Shown here: positions 18,414-29,300 of the stretch, piece by piece
How the letters are laid out: each line of letters opens with the position of its first letter
Position numbering within the stretch: position 1 is the stretch's first letter
Source of the DNA: Calothrix sp. NIES-4101
Lineage (GTDB): Bacteria > Cyanobacteriota > Cyanobacteriia > Cyanobacteriales > Nostocaceae
Length of the DNA stretch: 64,000 bases
Direction of reading: 5' to 3'
NCBI GenBank assembly: GCA_004296455.1
Contig: AP018280.1
Location: 6,250,794 to 6,314,793 of the forward strand
Notes under the pieces: generated by a model
Told to the model about the DNA's origin: nothing
The model's input: only the letters and a program-made list of their open reading frames with translations
Database searches by the model: none
Program-made: the position numbers and the translations under genes

Positions 18414-18741
18414 GCTACACTACAAATAATAACTAGGAAGGTGGAATTATTTGTTCATTTTGACTACGCTTAATGCTCAAAACAACTGTTGAACTAGGGT
18501 TGAGAGGAGCGATGTACTGCGATGCCCTGAGCTTGTCGAAGGTAACTTGCCGAAGTGTCTAAACTCGGCGTTTGGTTTGCTTTAATTGAACCCGAATACT
18601 GAAAAGATACCTCTCTCCATACCTTATATAGGAGAGAGACTGAAAAAGTCTAATTTCCCATTTCAATGCACTAGGGTTTTAGTCTCTTTTCTACAAGGAA
18701 AAGATTGAGCTAGATTCCATTGAATACAGGTTTAATGACTA
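18414..18741. other. intergenic region with interspersed repeat and hairpin
   Basis: No gene is visible. It contains TGCCCTGAGCTTGTCGAAGG (18524-18543), a sequence found as an interspersed repeat in many bacterial genomes. It also holds a hairpin with arms CTCTCTCC (18611-18618) and GGAGAGAG (18631-18638), followed on the minus strand by TATCTTTT, which could terminate the upstream lipoprotein gene. Confidence 0.45.
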
Positions 18742-20553
18742 CTAATTTTCTTCACTTGCCTCAGTTTCTTTTGTTTCTACATTGGCAGAAGTATCAGGTT
18801 TTGGTAGTTGCAAACGCTGCAAAAACTTACTTGATTTAATCTTCTCTAACTGATTCGTTACTTGTTGCTGTAATACATTTGTTTTTTCAACTGGAATTAC
18901 TTCTGGTGTTGGTTGAAGCTGAGGTTCAACAGCTTGAGTTTCAACAGGTTTAGTTACTGGTGTGGGTATTACCTGAGGACTTTGTAAATATTTACTAAAT
19001 CTAGATTTTGCGGGTTGTGTTGGTGTGGGAGTTTCTTCAATTCTGGGAGTATCTATTACATTCGGTGTATCCGGTGAAATACTTGGCTGATTATTAGGTA
19101 AGGGAGATTGTAATGCTGGTGATGCGGATGGTGTAGTTATGGGTGTAACTACAGGTTTTTCTACAGATGGATTTGCAGGTGAATGTTGGAAATATTTACC
19201 AAACTTTGATGTTTCTTGTGGAGCTTTAGGAATCTCATGTATGGTTGTTTTGTTAATTATTTCTGGAACTAACTCAGGTGTTTTGAGTGTTTCCCTCGCT
19301 GTGGATTCTGGTGTCGCTTTTAAACTGGGTTTCAGTGTCGGTGATTTCACTGTTTCCGGTTGAGATAATTCTCCATATTTTGATGTTTCAGGTTGTTGTA
19401 ATTCAACTTTGGGGATTACAACAGGTACTTGAATTTCAGGAATATTAACTTCAGTAACTGTTGGTTTTTCTTCTTTTATTTGTGTTTTTGGTATAGCGTC
19501 TAAATTTGGTTCAATTCTTGGTTCAATCGTTGGTGTTGCTCTTACTGTCGGTTCCACAACAGGTATTTTAGCAGTATAATTAGGGTCTATAATGCTACGA
19601 ACTTGTTCGGCTGAAAGCTCACCTCGAATAATTTTGGAAAGTGTATCTTTACCTCTTGGTTCGTAATCAATACTTCTAACTGTAGTGTTAAAAACATTTT
19701 TAACAACTTTACCTTGTCCATCTAAAAATTCAAGCTTCACCCAGTTTTTACCTGGTTTAAATCCTTTCAAATATACAGATTCCCACCTATCTAATACAAA
19801 GCTTTCACCATTAATCGTACAGCGAATTCGCCAATCCCCAATGTAATCTTTTAAAATATCCTTACCAGCAATTTGTAGCGGTGCATTAGTTAGATAAAAA
19901 TCCAAAAGAATAGGTTCTGCTCCGTATTCACCTTTAGGGCGACTATATGTTAATAAAGGTTGGGATATGTTGGGATTATTTTCGTCAGTTTTAGTAAAGA
20001 TATGGAACGTGGTTTGTGCATATGCTCCTTCATTTTTAAAACTTTCGTGCCAAGGGCGTGATGCAAAAACCCGCAATGTATGCGTACCCGCAGACAAGTT
20101 GGATAAAGTTAAAGGCTGATTAATATCGTAAACAGCTATGTAAGGTTGATTATCAAGGATTACATGCAAATGAGGACCTAATTTATATTGCGAATCCTGA
20201 AATATTGGTAAATCTTTAACTTGAAAGCGAACATCCACCGCGTCGTTTTCCAGAACTTCGTCCAATTTAGGACTAACTATTTTGACTTGTGGTTGATTCT
20301 TCTCTAAGCTGCGCCGTAATTCTTGAATAACTGAAGGTGGGGAAACTTCAGAAATTTGATTAGTTAATTGTGGGTTGTCTCGCACCTTTCCCGATATAAA
20401 GGGTTCCTGACTAACAGCTTTTCCTCCACAACTACTCAAACTTAAAATTAGTGCGATCGCTATTAAGGATTTTGTGGCTTTTTTAATTATTCCACAATCC
20501 CAAGGCCAAGACTTTGCGATCGCTCCTATGAACCAAAAGTTGATCAATCTCAC
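18742..20553 (-). CDS. proline-rich lipoprotein of unknown function
   Basis: A 603-residue protein. A hydrophobic stretch (about 30-41) ends in a lipobox, LSSC (Cys42), followed by GGK, so it is probably lipid-anchored. The ~26 residues before it are long for a signal peptide, but no nearer ATG is seen. Residues about 70-290 are a conserved folded part ('VKIVSPKLDEVLENDAVDVRFQ', 'HLHVILDNQPY', 'GTHTLRVFASRPWHES', 'RCTINGESFVLDRWESVYL'). The remaining half is Pro/Thr/Glu-rich and repeats a short motif: SKYGELSQ, SKFGKYFQ, SRFSKYLQ, SKFLQRLQ. I do not recognise a function. It is divergent from psaA. Confidence 0.75.
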   Translation of the reverse strand: MRLINFWFIGAIAKSWPWDCGIIKKATKSLIAIALILSLSSCGGKAVSQEPFISGKVRDNPQLTNQISEVSPPSVIQELRRSLEKNQPQVKIVSPKLDEVLENDAVDVRFQVKDLPIFQDSQYKLGPHLHVILDNQPYIAVYDINQPLTLSNLSAGTHTLRVFASRPWHESFKNEGAYAQTTFHIFTKTDENNPNISQPLLTYSRPKGEYGAEPILLDFYLTNAPLQIAGKDILKDYIGDWRIRCTINGESFVLDRWESVYLKGFKPGKNWVKLEFLDGQGKVVKNVFNTTVRSIDYEPRGKDTLSKIIRGELSAEQVRSIIDPNYTAKIPVVEPTVRATPTIEPRIEPNLDAIPKTQIKEEKPTVTEVNIPEIQVPVVIPKVELQQPETSKYGELSQPETVKSPTLKPSLKATPESTARETLKTPELVPEIINKTTIHEIPKAPQETSKFGKYFQHSPANPSVEKPVVTPITTPSASPALQSPLPNNQPSISPDTPNVIDTPRIEETPTPTQPAKSRFSKYLQSPQVIPTPVTKPVETQAVEPQLQPTPEVIPVEKTNVLQQQVTNQLEKIKSSKFLQRLQLPKPDTSANVETKETEASEEN

Positions 20554-20816
20554 CAGTTATACCTCATCAACAACTGAAAAATCATTTTGGCTTAAATTGT
20601 TCGCCCTCAACCATATTCCCAAGGTTAAATATTCCTCTTTGCAAGGGCTAGTTCCCATACCCTCAGAATAGAAAGACAGAAGAGGAGATTGGGAAAGGTA
20701 AATAATCATCAGGAATATATTTTTTATGACTCCTGTGCCTATAAATTTCTCAATCTCTTGATTTATTTAGTATCAATTTTTACTAAATTTTATAATCGAT
20801 TTATAATCAACAATTA

Positions 20817-20860
20817 ATAAATTAAAATTTGTATCATCTATAATACAAATTTTAATTTAT
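20817..20860. repeat. 18-bp perfect inverted repeat upstream of psaA
   Basis: Arms ATAAATTAAAATTTGTAT (20817-20834) and ATACAAATTTTAATTTAT (20843-20860) are exact reverse complements around an 8-nt loop. It lies between two divergent genes, so it is not an ordinary terminator. Confidence 0.75.
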
Positions 20861-21298
20861 GTTGTAATAAATCTGGCAATTTGAGAAAAAACATAAAAAA
20901 TTAAGACTAAAAACCCTTGTTTAATAAGCTCTTTCACCCCTTTCTTTCTCATTTTCCCGGAACTGAAGACTTTTGATAGCACACTTGAAGATACAGTGGC
21001 ACAAATATAAAGTTTGCGAATTGTTTACCTTTGTAAATTAAATGAATAAACTATTGACATTTTCCCCAAAGGTAAGGACGTAGAAAGCAGAATCCACGGT
21101 AGATTGAGGGATTTTAAATTATTGTTAAATTGTCTCTAACTATATGGGAGATATGACTTTATAATTCAACAGAAACCACTTTCCACATAGGGTCTTCTCG
21201 CGGCTCCGATTTAGGTCATCTAAAATTTGGGGAAGCGACAAGCTGAGAATGCTGCGGAGACAACTAGTGGCGTACATAATTCCTCAATCCCTTTTAAG

Positions 21299-21306
21299 AG
21301 AGGAGG
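21299..21306 (+). promoter_or_regulatory. strong ribosome binding site that sets the psaA start
   Basis: AGAGGAGGTCGAATG: a near-perfect anti-SD complement four bases before ATG 21311. It decides the start against the in-frame ATG at 21227, which would add 28 residues foreign to PsaA. Confidence 0.8.
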
Positions 21307-21310
21307 TCGA

Positions 21311-23569
21311 ATGACGATTAGTCCTCCGGAGCGAGGGGAGAAAAAAGCAAGAGTCATTGTTGATAATGATCCGGTACCAACTTCATTTGAGAGATGGGGA
21401 AACCCCGGACACTTCGACAGAACCTTAGCTAAAGGTCCAAAAACCACCACTTGGATTTGGAACCTTCACGCCCTCGCCCACGATTTTGATACACATACAA
21501 GCGATTTAGAAGACATTTCCCGCAAAGTATTCGCAGCACACTTCGGTCACTTGGCTGTTGTAACGCTGTGGTTGAGCGGCATGATATTCCACGGCGCTAA
21601 GTTTTCCAACTACGAAGCTTGGTTAAGCGATCCTCTAGGTGTTAAACCTAGCGCTCAGGTTGTTTGGCCCATTGTGGGACAAGACATTTTAAACGGTGAT
21701 GTTGGCGGTGGCTTCCACGGTATTCAAATCACCTCTGGTTTATTCCAGGTTTGGCGTGGTTGGGGTATAACCAACTCGTTCCAACTTTATTGCACTGCGA
21801 TCGGCGGTTTGGTTTTGGCTGGCTTGTTCTTATTTGCAGGCTGGTTCCATTACCACAAACGCGCTCCCAAACTGGAGTGGTTCCAAAACGTTGAGTCAAT
21901 GCTCAACCACCACTTGGCAGTATTGCTTGGTTGCGGTTCTTTGGGTTGGACTGGTCATTTGATTCACGTATCAAACCCAATTAACAAGCTGTTGGATGCA
22001 GGTGTCGCCCTCAAGGACGTACCTTTACCCCACGAGTTCATCCTCAATAAAGACTTGTTGATTGAGTTGTATCCCAGCTTTGCTAACGGTTTGACTCCTT
22101 TCTGGACGTTGAATTGGGGTGCATACGCTGATTTCTTGACCTTCAAAGGCGGTTTAAACCCCATAACTGGCGGCTTGTGGATGACTGATATCGCGCACCA
22201 CCATCTGGCGATCGCAGTTCTGTTCATTGTTGCTGGTCACCAATATCGCACCAACTGGGGTATCGGTCACAGTATTAAAGACATCCTTGAAAACCACAAA
22301 GGACCTTTCACTGGTGAAGGTCACAAGGGTCTTTACGAAAACTTGACTACCTCGTGGCACGCTCAATTGGCAACAAACCTTGCCTTCTTGGGTTCGCTGA
22401 CAATCATTGTCGCGCACCACATGTATTCGATGCCTCCGTACCCATACTTGGCGACTGATTACGCTACACAGCTCTGCTTATTCACCCACCACATGTGGAT
22501 TGGCGGCTTCCTAATCGTCGGCGGTGCGGCACACGCAGCAATCTTCATGGTGCGTGATTACGACCCTGTTGTTAACCAAAACAACTTATTGGATCGGGTG
22601 ATTCGTCATCGCGATGCCATCATTTCTCACCTCAACTGGGTGTCAATGTTCCTTGGCTTCCATAGCTTCGGGCTTTACATCCACAACGATACAATGCGCG
22701 CATTGGGTCGTCCTCAAGATATGTTCTCCGACACTGCAATCCAGTTGCAGCCAGTGTTTGCTCAGTGGGTACAAAGCCTGCATACTGTAGCACCCGGTGG
22801 CACAGCACCTAACGCATTGCAAGTAGTCAGCCATGCTTTCGGCGGCGGTATCGTCGCAGTTGGTGGCAAAGTCGCAATGATGCCCATCGCTTTGGGTACT
22901 GCTGACTTCTTGGTGCACCATATTCATGCGTTCACCATCCACGTAACCGTACTGATTCTGCTTAAGGGCGTACTATTCGCTCGCAGTTCTCGCTTAATTC
23001 CAGATAAAGCGAACCTGGGCTTCCGCTTCCCTTGCGATGGTCCTGGTCGTGGCGGTACATGTCAGGTATCTGGTTGGGACCACGTGTTCCTCGGACTCTT
23101 CTGGATGTATAACTCCTTGTCGATTGTAATTTTCCACTTCTCCTGGAAGATGCAATCTGATGTATGGGGAACAGTTGACGCAGCTGGTAATGTGTCTCAC
23201 ATTACTGGTGGTAACTTTGCTCAAGGTGCCATCACCATCAACGGTTGGTTGCGTGACTTCCTGTGGGCACAAGCTGCACAGGTAATCAACTCCTACGGCA
23301 GCGCATTATCTGCTTATGGTTTGCTGTTCTTAGGCGCTCACTTTGTTTGGGCATTCAGCTTAATGTTCTTGTTTAGCGGTCGCGGCTACTGGCAAGAACT
23401 GATTGAATCGATTGTTTGGGCGCACAACAAGCTTAAAGTAGCTCCTGCTATTCAGCCTCGCGCTCTCAGCATCATTCAAGGTCGTGCAGTTGGTGTTGCT
23501 CACTATCTCTTAGGAGGTATAGCCACCACGTGGGCATTCTTCCACGCGCACATTCTTTCAGTAGGCTAA
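21311..23569 (+). CDS. psaA: photosystem I P700 chlorophyll a apoprotein A1
   Basis: A 752-residue core subunit of photosystem I that, with PsaB, binds P700, the A0/A1 electron acceptors, the shared FX 4Fe-4S cluster and most antenna chlorophylls in the thylakoid. The start [15 protein letters not shown] and the length are typical. The FX motif [12 protein letters not shown] places the ligands at Cys575 and Cys584. Many chlorophyll-binding His residues lie within eleven helices (for example [24 protein letters not shown], in part). psaB follows 140 bp downstream on the same strand, the usual psaAB operon. G+C looks higher than in the neighbours, as expected for a highly expressed gene. Confidence 0.99.
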   Translation: MTISPPERGEKKARVIVDNDPVPTSFERWGNPGHFDRTLAKGPKTTTWIWNLHALAHDFDTHTSDLEDISRKVFAAHFGHLAVVTLWLSGMIFHGAKFSNYEAWLSDPLGVKPSAQVVWPIVGQDILNGDVGGGFHGIQITSGLFQVWRGWGITNSFQLYCTAIGGLVLAGLFLFAGWFHYHKRAPKLEWFQNVESMLNHHLAVLLGCGSLGWTGHLIHVSNPINKLLDAGVALKDVPLPHEFILNKDLLIELYPSFANGLTPFWTLNWGAYADFLTFKGGLNPITGGLWMTDIAHHHLAIAVLFIVAGHQYRTNWGIGHSIKDILENHKGPFTGEGHKGLYENLTTSWHAQLATNLAFLGSLTIIVAHHMYSMPPYPYLATDYATQLCLFTHHMWIGGFLIVGGAAHAAIFMVRDYDPVVNQNNLLDRVIRHRDAIISHLNWVSMFLGFHSFGLYIHNDTMRALGRPQDMFSDTAIQLQPVFAQWVQSLHTVAPGGTAPNALQVVSHAFGGGIVAVGGKVAMMPIALGTADFLVHHIHAFTIHVTVLILLKGVLFARSSRLIPDKANLGFRFPCDGPGRGGTCQVSGWDHVFLGLFWMYNSLSIVIFHFSWKMQSDVWGTVDAAGNVSHITGGNFAQGAITINGWLRDFLWAQAAQVINSYGSALSAYGLLFLGAHFVWAFSLMFLFSGRGYWQELIESIVWAHNKLKVAPAIQPRALSIIQGRAVGVAHYLLGGIATTWAFFHAHILSVG

Positions 23570-23577
23570 CGCTAAGA

Positions 23578-23685
23578 ATTTTGGATTTTGGATTTGTGAT
23601 TCAAAATCATGTTGGTTGCCAGCGCTTTAAACTTCGACGGTGTTTGTGACTACTAATCCAGAATCTAAAATCTAAAATCCAAAAT
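23578..23685 (+). repeat. heptamer repeats forming a long hairpin in the psaA-psaB spacer
   Basis: ATTTTGGATTTTGGATTT (23578-23595) can pair with AAATCTAAAATCCAAAAT (23668-23685) over 18 bp with a single G-U pair, enclosing about 72 nt. The right side is built of AAAATCT/AAAATCC-type heptamers, like the short tandemly repeated repetitive sequences of heterocystous cyanobacteria. Confidence 0.65.
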
Positions 23686-23709
23686 CTCACGAGGATTTAT
23701 TCAAAACCT

Positions 23710-25935
23710 ATGGCAACAAAATTTCCAAAATTTAGCCAGGACTTAGCACAGGACCCGACGACTCGTCGGATCTGGTATGCGATGGCTATGGGAAATGATT
23801 TTGAGAGCCATGACGGTATGACGGAGGAAAATCTTTATCAAAAGATTTTCGCCACTCACTTCGGTCACCTGGCAATCATTTTCCTATGGGCATCGAGCCT
23901 CCTGTTTCACGTCGCTTGGCAAGGCAACTTTGAACAGTGGATTAAAGACCCTCTTCACATCCGCCCCATCGCCCATGCGATTTGGGATCCCCACTTTGGT
24001 AAACCTGCTATAGAAGCTTTTACCCAAGCTGGTGCTAGCAACCCTGTAAACATTGCTTACTCCGGTGTTTATCACTGGTGGTACACCATCGGGATGCGTA
24101 CTAACAACGACCTGTATACAGGTTCGGTGTTCTTACTCCTATTCGCATCCGTGCTTTTGTTCGCAGGTTGGCTACATTTACAACCTAAGTTCCGTCCCAG
24201 CTTGGCTTGGTTCAAGAATGCCGAATCTCGCCTCAACCACCACTTGGCTGGTTTGTTCGGTGTTAGCTCCTTGGCATGGACTGGTCACTTAGTACACGTT
24301 GCTATTCCTGAATCTCGCGGACAGCATGTAGGTTGGGATAACTTCCTGACTACTTTGCCTCACCCCGAAGGTTTAACCCCCTTCTTCACTGGTAACTGGG
24401 GTGTGTACGCACAAAACCCAGATACCGCAGGTCACATATTTGGTACTTCGACTGGTTCGGGTACAGCAATTTTGACCTTCCTAGGTGGTTTCCACCCACA
24501 AACTGAATCGCTGTGGTTGACCGATATGGCACACCACCATCTTGCGATCGCAGTTCTGTTTATTGTTGCTGGTCATATGTACCGAACAAGCTTCGGTATT
24601 GGTCACAGCATCAAAGAAATGATGGATGCCAAAACCTTCTTTGGCAAAAAAGTGGAAGGACCTTTCAATATGCCTCACCAAGGTATATATGAAACCTACA
24701 ACAACTCCTTACACTTCCAATTAGGTTGGCACTTGGCTTGCTTAGGGGTAATTACCTCCTTGGTAGCACAGCACATGTATTCTTTGCCTGCCTACGCATT
24801 TATTGCACGGGATTACACGACTCAAGCAGCCCTGTATACCCACCACCAGTATATTGCTGGTTTCCTCATGGTTGGTGCCTTTGCTCATGGAGCTATCTTC
24901 TGGGTTCGTGACTACGACCCCGAACAAAATAAAGGCAACGTACTTGATCGCGTATTGAAGCACAAAGAAGCGATTATCTCGCACTTAAGCTGGGTATCTC
25001 TTTTCTTAGGCTTCCACACCTTGAGCTTGTACGTACATAACGACGTAGTTGTTGCTTTCGGTACACCTGAAAAGCAAATCTTGATTGAACCTGTGTTTGC
25101 ACAGTTCATTCAAGCAGCTCACGGTAAAGTACTCTACGGCTTGGATACTTTACTTTCCAATCCTGATAGTGTTGCTTACACTGCTTATCCCAACTACGGA
25201 AACGTTTGGTTGGGTGGTTGGTTGGATGCCATCAATAGTGGTACCAACTCCCTCTTCTTAACCATTGGTCCTGGCGACTTCTTAGTACACCACGCCTTTG
25301 CGTTGGCTATCCACACCACCACCTTGATTTTGGTTAAGGGTGCTTTGGATGCCCGTGGTTCTAAATTGATGCCCGACAAAAAGGACTTTGGTTACGCATT
25401 CCCTTGCGACGGTCCTGGACGCGGTGGTACTTGTGACATTTCCGGTTGGGACTCGTTCTACCTCTCCATGTTCTGGATGTTAAATACCATTGGTTGGGTA
25501 ACCTTCTACTGGCACTGGAAACATCTGGGTATTTGGCAAGGAAACGTTGCTCAATTTAACGAAAACTCAACCTACCTGATGGGCTGGTTCCGCGATTATC
25601 TCTGGGCGAACTCCGCACAGTTAATCAACGGTTACAACCCATATGGCATGAATAACCTGTCAGTTTGGGCTTGGATGTTCCTCTTCGGACACTTAATCTG
25701 GGCGACTGGTTTCATGTTCCTCATCTCTTGGCGTGGCTACTGGCAAGAGTTGATTGAAACCTTGGTTTGGGCACACGAACGTACTCCTCTTGCGAACCTA
25801 GTTCGTTGGAAAGACAAGCCTGTTGCACTCTCCATCGTTCAAGCTCGTTTGGTTGGTTTAGCTCACTTTACAGTTGGCTACTTCGTTACCTACGCAGCAT
25901 TCCTGATAGCTTCTACGGCTGGTAAGTTCGGTTAA
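23710..25935 (+). CDS. psaB: photosystem I P700 chlorophyll a apoprotein A2
   Basis: A 741-residue partner of PsaA in the photosystem I heterodimer. It opens [20 protein letters not shown], the standard PsaB N-terminus. The FX-binding [12 protein letters not shown] gives Cys566 and Cys575, and the C-terminal '[17 protein letters not shown]' is typical. Length is normal and the frame is clean. The GAGG-type site in CACGAGGATTT lies about 14 bases before the ATG. It is cotranscribed with psaA and followed by a strong terminator. Confidence 0.99.
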   Translation: MATKFPKFSQDLAQDPTTRRIWYAMAMGNDFESHDGMTEENLYQKIFATHFGHLAIIFLWASSLLFHVAWQGNFEQWIKDPLHIRPIAHAIWDPHFGKPAIEAFTQAGASNPVNIAYSGVYHWWYTIGMRTNNDLYTGSVFLLLFASVLLFAGWLHLQPKFRPSLAWFKNAESRLNHHLAGLFGVSSLAWTGHLVHVAIPESRGQHVGWDNFLTTLPHPEGLTPFFTGNWGVYAQNPDTAGHIFGTSTGSGTAILTFLGGFHPQTESLWLTDMAHHHLAIAVLFIVAGHMYRTSFGIGHSIKEMMDAKTFFGKKVEGPFNMPHQGIYETYNNSLHFQLGWHLACLGVITSLVAQHMYSLPAYAFIARDYTTQAALYTHHQYIAGFLMVGAFAHGAIFWVRDYDPEQNKGNVLDRVLKHKEAIISHLSWVSLFLGFHTLSLYVHNDVVVAFGTPEKQILIEPVFAQFIQAAHGKVLYGLDTLLSNPDSVAYTAYPNYGNVWLGGWLDAINSGTNSLFLTIGPGDFLVHHAFALAIHTTTLILVKGALDARGSKLMPDKKDFGYAFPCDGPGRGGTCDISGWDSFYLSMFWMLNTIGWVTFYWHWKHLGIWQGNVAQFNENSTYLMGWFRDYLWANSAQLINGYNPYGMNNLSVWAWMFLFGHLIWATGFMFLISWRGYWQELIETLVWAHERTPLANLVRWKDKPVALSIVQARLVGLAHFTVGYFVTYAAFLIASTAGKFG

Positions 25936-25964
25936 TTCCGGTTGCTAATTGTTAGTTAAGTAAT

Positions 25965-25998
25965 AAAAATCCCCTACCCATGTGGTGGGGGATTTTTT
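25965..25998 (+). terminator. rho-independent terminator after psaAB
   Basis: A hairpin of AAAAATCCCCTACC and GGTGGGGGATTTTT with a short CATGT loop, ending in a T tract. It begins 30 bp after the psaB stop. Confidence 0.9.
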
Positions 25999-26205
25999 GT
26001 TTGAGTAAATTGAACATTACCCTTCTGAAAAACGTTAAAACCAGCAAATAACAGTAAAAGCCGCAATTGCCTAGTGGGCATATTATGAAATTTTTGAGTG
26101 TCAGTGATTTAGTTCACACCATTTTTTCAGGGAATTGGCAAACTGGGATTGTATGTATGTATTTAAAGAAATTCCAAACTTAAACCAACTTAAGAGGTAG
26201 AAACA

Positions 26206-26307
26206 ATGGTAGTTAATTTTAATGATGCTTATCAAATTATCACGATCGCAGCGATCGCTAGTGTTGTCTTATCTTCTGGTATGTGGTTAACAATACGTAA
26301 GATTTAG
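26206..26307 (+). CDS. putative 33-residue single-helix membrane peptide
   Basis: The ORF reads MVVNFNDAYQIITIAAIASV, continuing VLSSGMWLTIRKI: a short polar start, one hydrophobic helix of about 20 residues and a basic end (RKI). An AGAGG sequence lies about 10 bases before the ATG. This layout is that of small thylakoid or NDH/photosystem subunits, but I do not recognise it as any known one. It lies after the psaB terminator and converges with the CHAT gene. Two HIP1-like GCGATCGC/ACGATCGC sites are inside it. It could be chance; conservation would decide. Confidence 0.4.
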   Translation: MVVNFNDAYQIITIAAIASVVLSSGMWLTIRKI

Positions 26308-26341
26308 AAGATTTGCTTGAGGGGATATGAGAAATAGTAGA

Positions 26342-29300
26342 TTAGTCAAAATTCCCACTAATCTTAAATCCAGCCCAATAGTAAGGATGACTGTACAACT
26401 TCTCATCTGTAGCTAGATTATTAGTTCTATATAGCTGAGTTGCCACAAGTGCCTGTATTCTGACTCCACCCAATGGCGATTTCCTTAACAAGTTATCGTA
26501 CCATTTCTTTAAATCACCGACAGTTAATTCCTTTAACCAAATAATTGCTTCATTTAATGCATCTGTGGCTGACTTCCCTTGCTGCAATCTCCGGTAAAAT
26601 TCAACCATTACTAAACCATTTACCGCAGGTTCTACCATCCATTCACGACTGAGAATATGCTTAACGCCTTGCTGCATTAAGGCGGTAACTATACCCACAT
26701 ATTCAGATGTAATTACTTGCTGATTAATATCAATGATTTCACCTGCCGATAGGGTAATCAAATTATAATCAGCTAAAGTTGTAGTGCTAATTTCGGCAAT
26801 AGTTAGTGTATCTGAGTCTGCAAGCAATAATTCTGATTGTTGGGGATTAATTGTGTTGTTGTTCACGTAACCAGTGAAGTGTAAAATGTTATAGTTTTTT
26901 ATTTCATTTTGCACTTCTTGTTTGGTTGCTTTGGCTCCCAGAATCCGCTTCATTTTACTAAACATCTGGGTAATCGCTTCGGTTTCTAATTTTGTTGATT
27001 TTAAGGCATGATAGCTGATGTGGTTTGGTGCTTCGATACTCAGCAAAGATTGCTGTTCCCAGCGCCAAGAGTTATTTAATCGTGATAATCCACTTGCCGC
27101 AGTGGGAAGATAGGTAATTGTTAATTTTAAGTTAGTAGTTTCATTGAACTGGAAAAGTGCATGTAAAGGCAATTTACATAAATCACGGTGAGGTATGAGA
27201 ATTAATTTTGTAATCCCTTCCAGTTCCTGTTCGATCGCCGAAATATTCAAAATCTCGTGCAGTTTTAGCAAACGATGGAACATATCTCCCTGCCATGAAT
27301 GTTCCCAGGAATATTGATTTTGATTTGCTTCTATGTCTTCGATTCCTGTATCTTTAATTCCGGCATCTTTAATCGTGCGATATTCACTGTATTGTTGCTG
27401 CCAATCATCTAACCACTCTTCAAATGCAGTTAAACGTTCTACTGCTTCGGGGATTGGTAACTCATCCATTTCCCCAATGCTAAAGATAGGTGTAAAAACA
27501 AGTATTGGTTCGGTGTGATTTTCTTTGATAATGAAACTACGTAAACCGGATGGACTAATATGCCAATAAATTATGGCAGTTGTGGAATTGACGAGTTTTT
27601 GAATTGTATTGTAATCGGGGGAAGAAATCTGATGATTATTGCCCACAAGTAAGTAGTTCAAACAAGTATTTTTTCCATATTCGGAAAGTTCTAATGCTTG
27701 AACTAATTCACCTTGTTGAACTGCAATATCTACAGCTAATTGTCCCAAACTCGAAAATTTTAATGCTAGTTGTTTTTTACTGGCTTCAGAAACGTTAGCA
27801 TCATTTAAAGCAGTGGTAAGTAAGTTAGCAGCATAGGTTTGGAATTGTAATGCTTGGTTGGTATCGCCAAAACCGAGCAAAACTTGAGTGATACTTTGGA
27901 GAATTTCTAAATTTAGTTCCGGGAAATTTTCGGAATTAACTGTTAGCAATGCTTGATTATATGCATGAATTGCTTGCGCCCAATCATCATTGATAAAGCT
28001 GTAATGCTTACCTCTGTCATAATAAGCATTACCAAGAGTTAAATATAGTTTTCCCCAAGCTTCAGGATAGGTGTCTTTATCTATATAGTTGACAGCTGCG
28101 GCATAGGTTGTGAGTTTACCATCGATCCCTCGCGCTGTTAATGAGGGATTTGCTGAAGCGATCGCACTATGGGAACTTAGGTAATAATCAAATCCTGGTG
28201 ACTTTTCTACTGCATTTGCTCGCGCGATCCAAGCTTCTAGATATTCGGGTTGCAACTGTAAAGTATAGTCAAAAGACAAAATTGCTTCTTCATATTTTTC
28301 AATCGCAAATAGGAGCAAACCGCGATTGTACCAAGCCAGATGAAAATTGGGTTCAATACCGACGGCTTCTTCGTAAGCGAGAATTGCTTCTGTGGGTTGT
28401 CCTAATTTTTCATGGGCGATCGCTTTATTGAACCAACCAATGTAAAGATGAGGTTGGATATTTAATGCCTTATCCCATGAAGCGATCGCTTCCTGCCATT
28501 CTCCCAAATTGGCGTAAATTACGCCTTTATCAATCCAAATATCGTATAGTTCGGGATTTAGTGCCAAAGCATTATCATAGGAATCAATGGCATCTTCATA
28601 TTTCTGGCATTTATCGAGGGCAACACCTCGCAAGTACCACAGTTCGTAGGAACCAGGTTGAGATTTTAAGGCTTTTTGATAGGAGATAACCGCTTCTTCC
28701 CACTGTTCTAATTGCGCCTGGGCTAAACCACGATTAAACCAAGCTAAATAGTATTGGGGTTGAATTTCCAAGGCTTCATCAAATGAAGTAATTGCTTCTG
28801 CGTAAAGTTTATGTTCTGACAAAGCGACACCACGATAATACCAAGCTTGCGCGTCTTGCGGTTCGAGTTGGGTTGCCCTGTCGTAACAAGAAATTGCTTC
28901 GCTGATTTGACCCAATTTCAATAATGCTAAAGCTTTACCAGACCAAGCTTCATCATAATCTGGCTTGAGTTCGATCGCTTTATCAAAGGATGGGAGAGCA
29001 ATATCAAAACGTTCGAGTTCCCCTAAACATGCACCTCGATTAAACCATGCTTTGTAATAATCAGGTTTAATGGTGATCGTATTTTCATAACTAGCAATTG
29101 CCTCCTCCAATCTCCGCAAATGAAACAGAGCTAAACCACGATTAAACCAATATTCGTAAGCATCTGGTGATAAGGCGATCGCTTGATCATATGATGCGAT
29201 CGCGCTAGCTAAATCTCCATATTTTGCCTGTTGCAGTCCTTGATAAAACCAAGCTTGTCCTTCCGCTTGTGTACTGACACAATCAGGTTGATTGCCAATC

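Larger units (their letters stand above)
20554..21310. other. long upstream region of psaA with a perfect inverted repeat
   Basis: A 757-bp AT-rich spacer between the divergent lipoprotein gene and psaA. It has no credible ORF. The notable element is the 18-bp inverted repeat at 20817-20860. A TTGACA at 21054-21059 has no good -10 partner. The spacer presumably holds the psaA promoter and leader; long leaders are usual for psaA. Confidence 0.5.

Noticed and set aside
21054-21090. TTGACA as the psaA -35 box
   Set aside because: No acceptable -10 hexamer lies 16-18 bp downstream; transcript mapping would be needed.
21227-21310. Longer psaA start at ATG 21227
   Set aside because: The extra residues do not occur in PsaA, and a strong AGGAGG site precedes ATG 21311.
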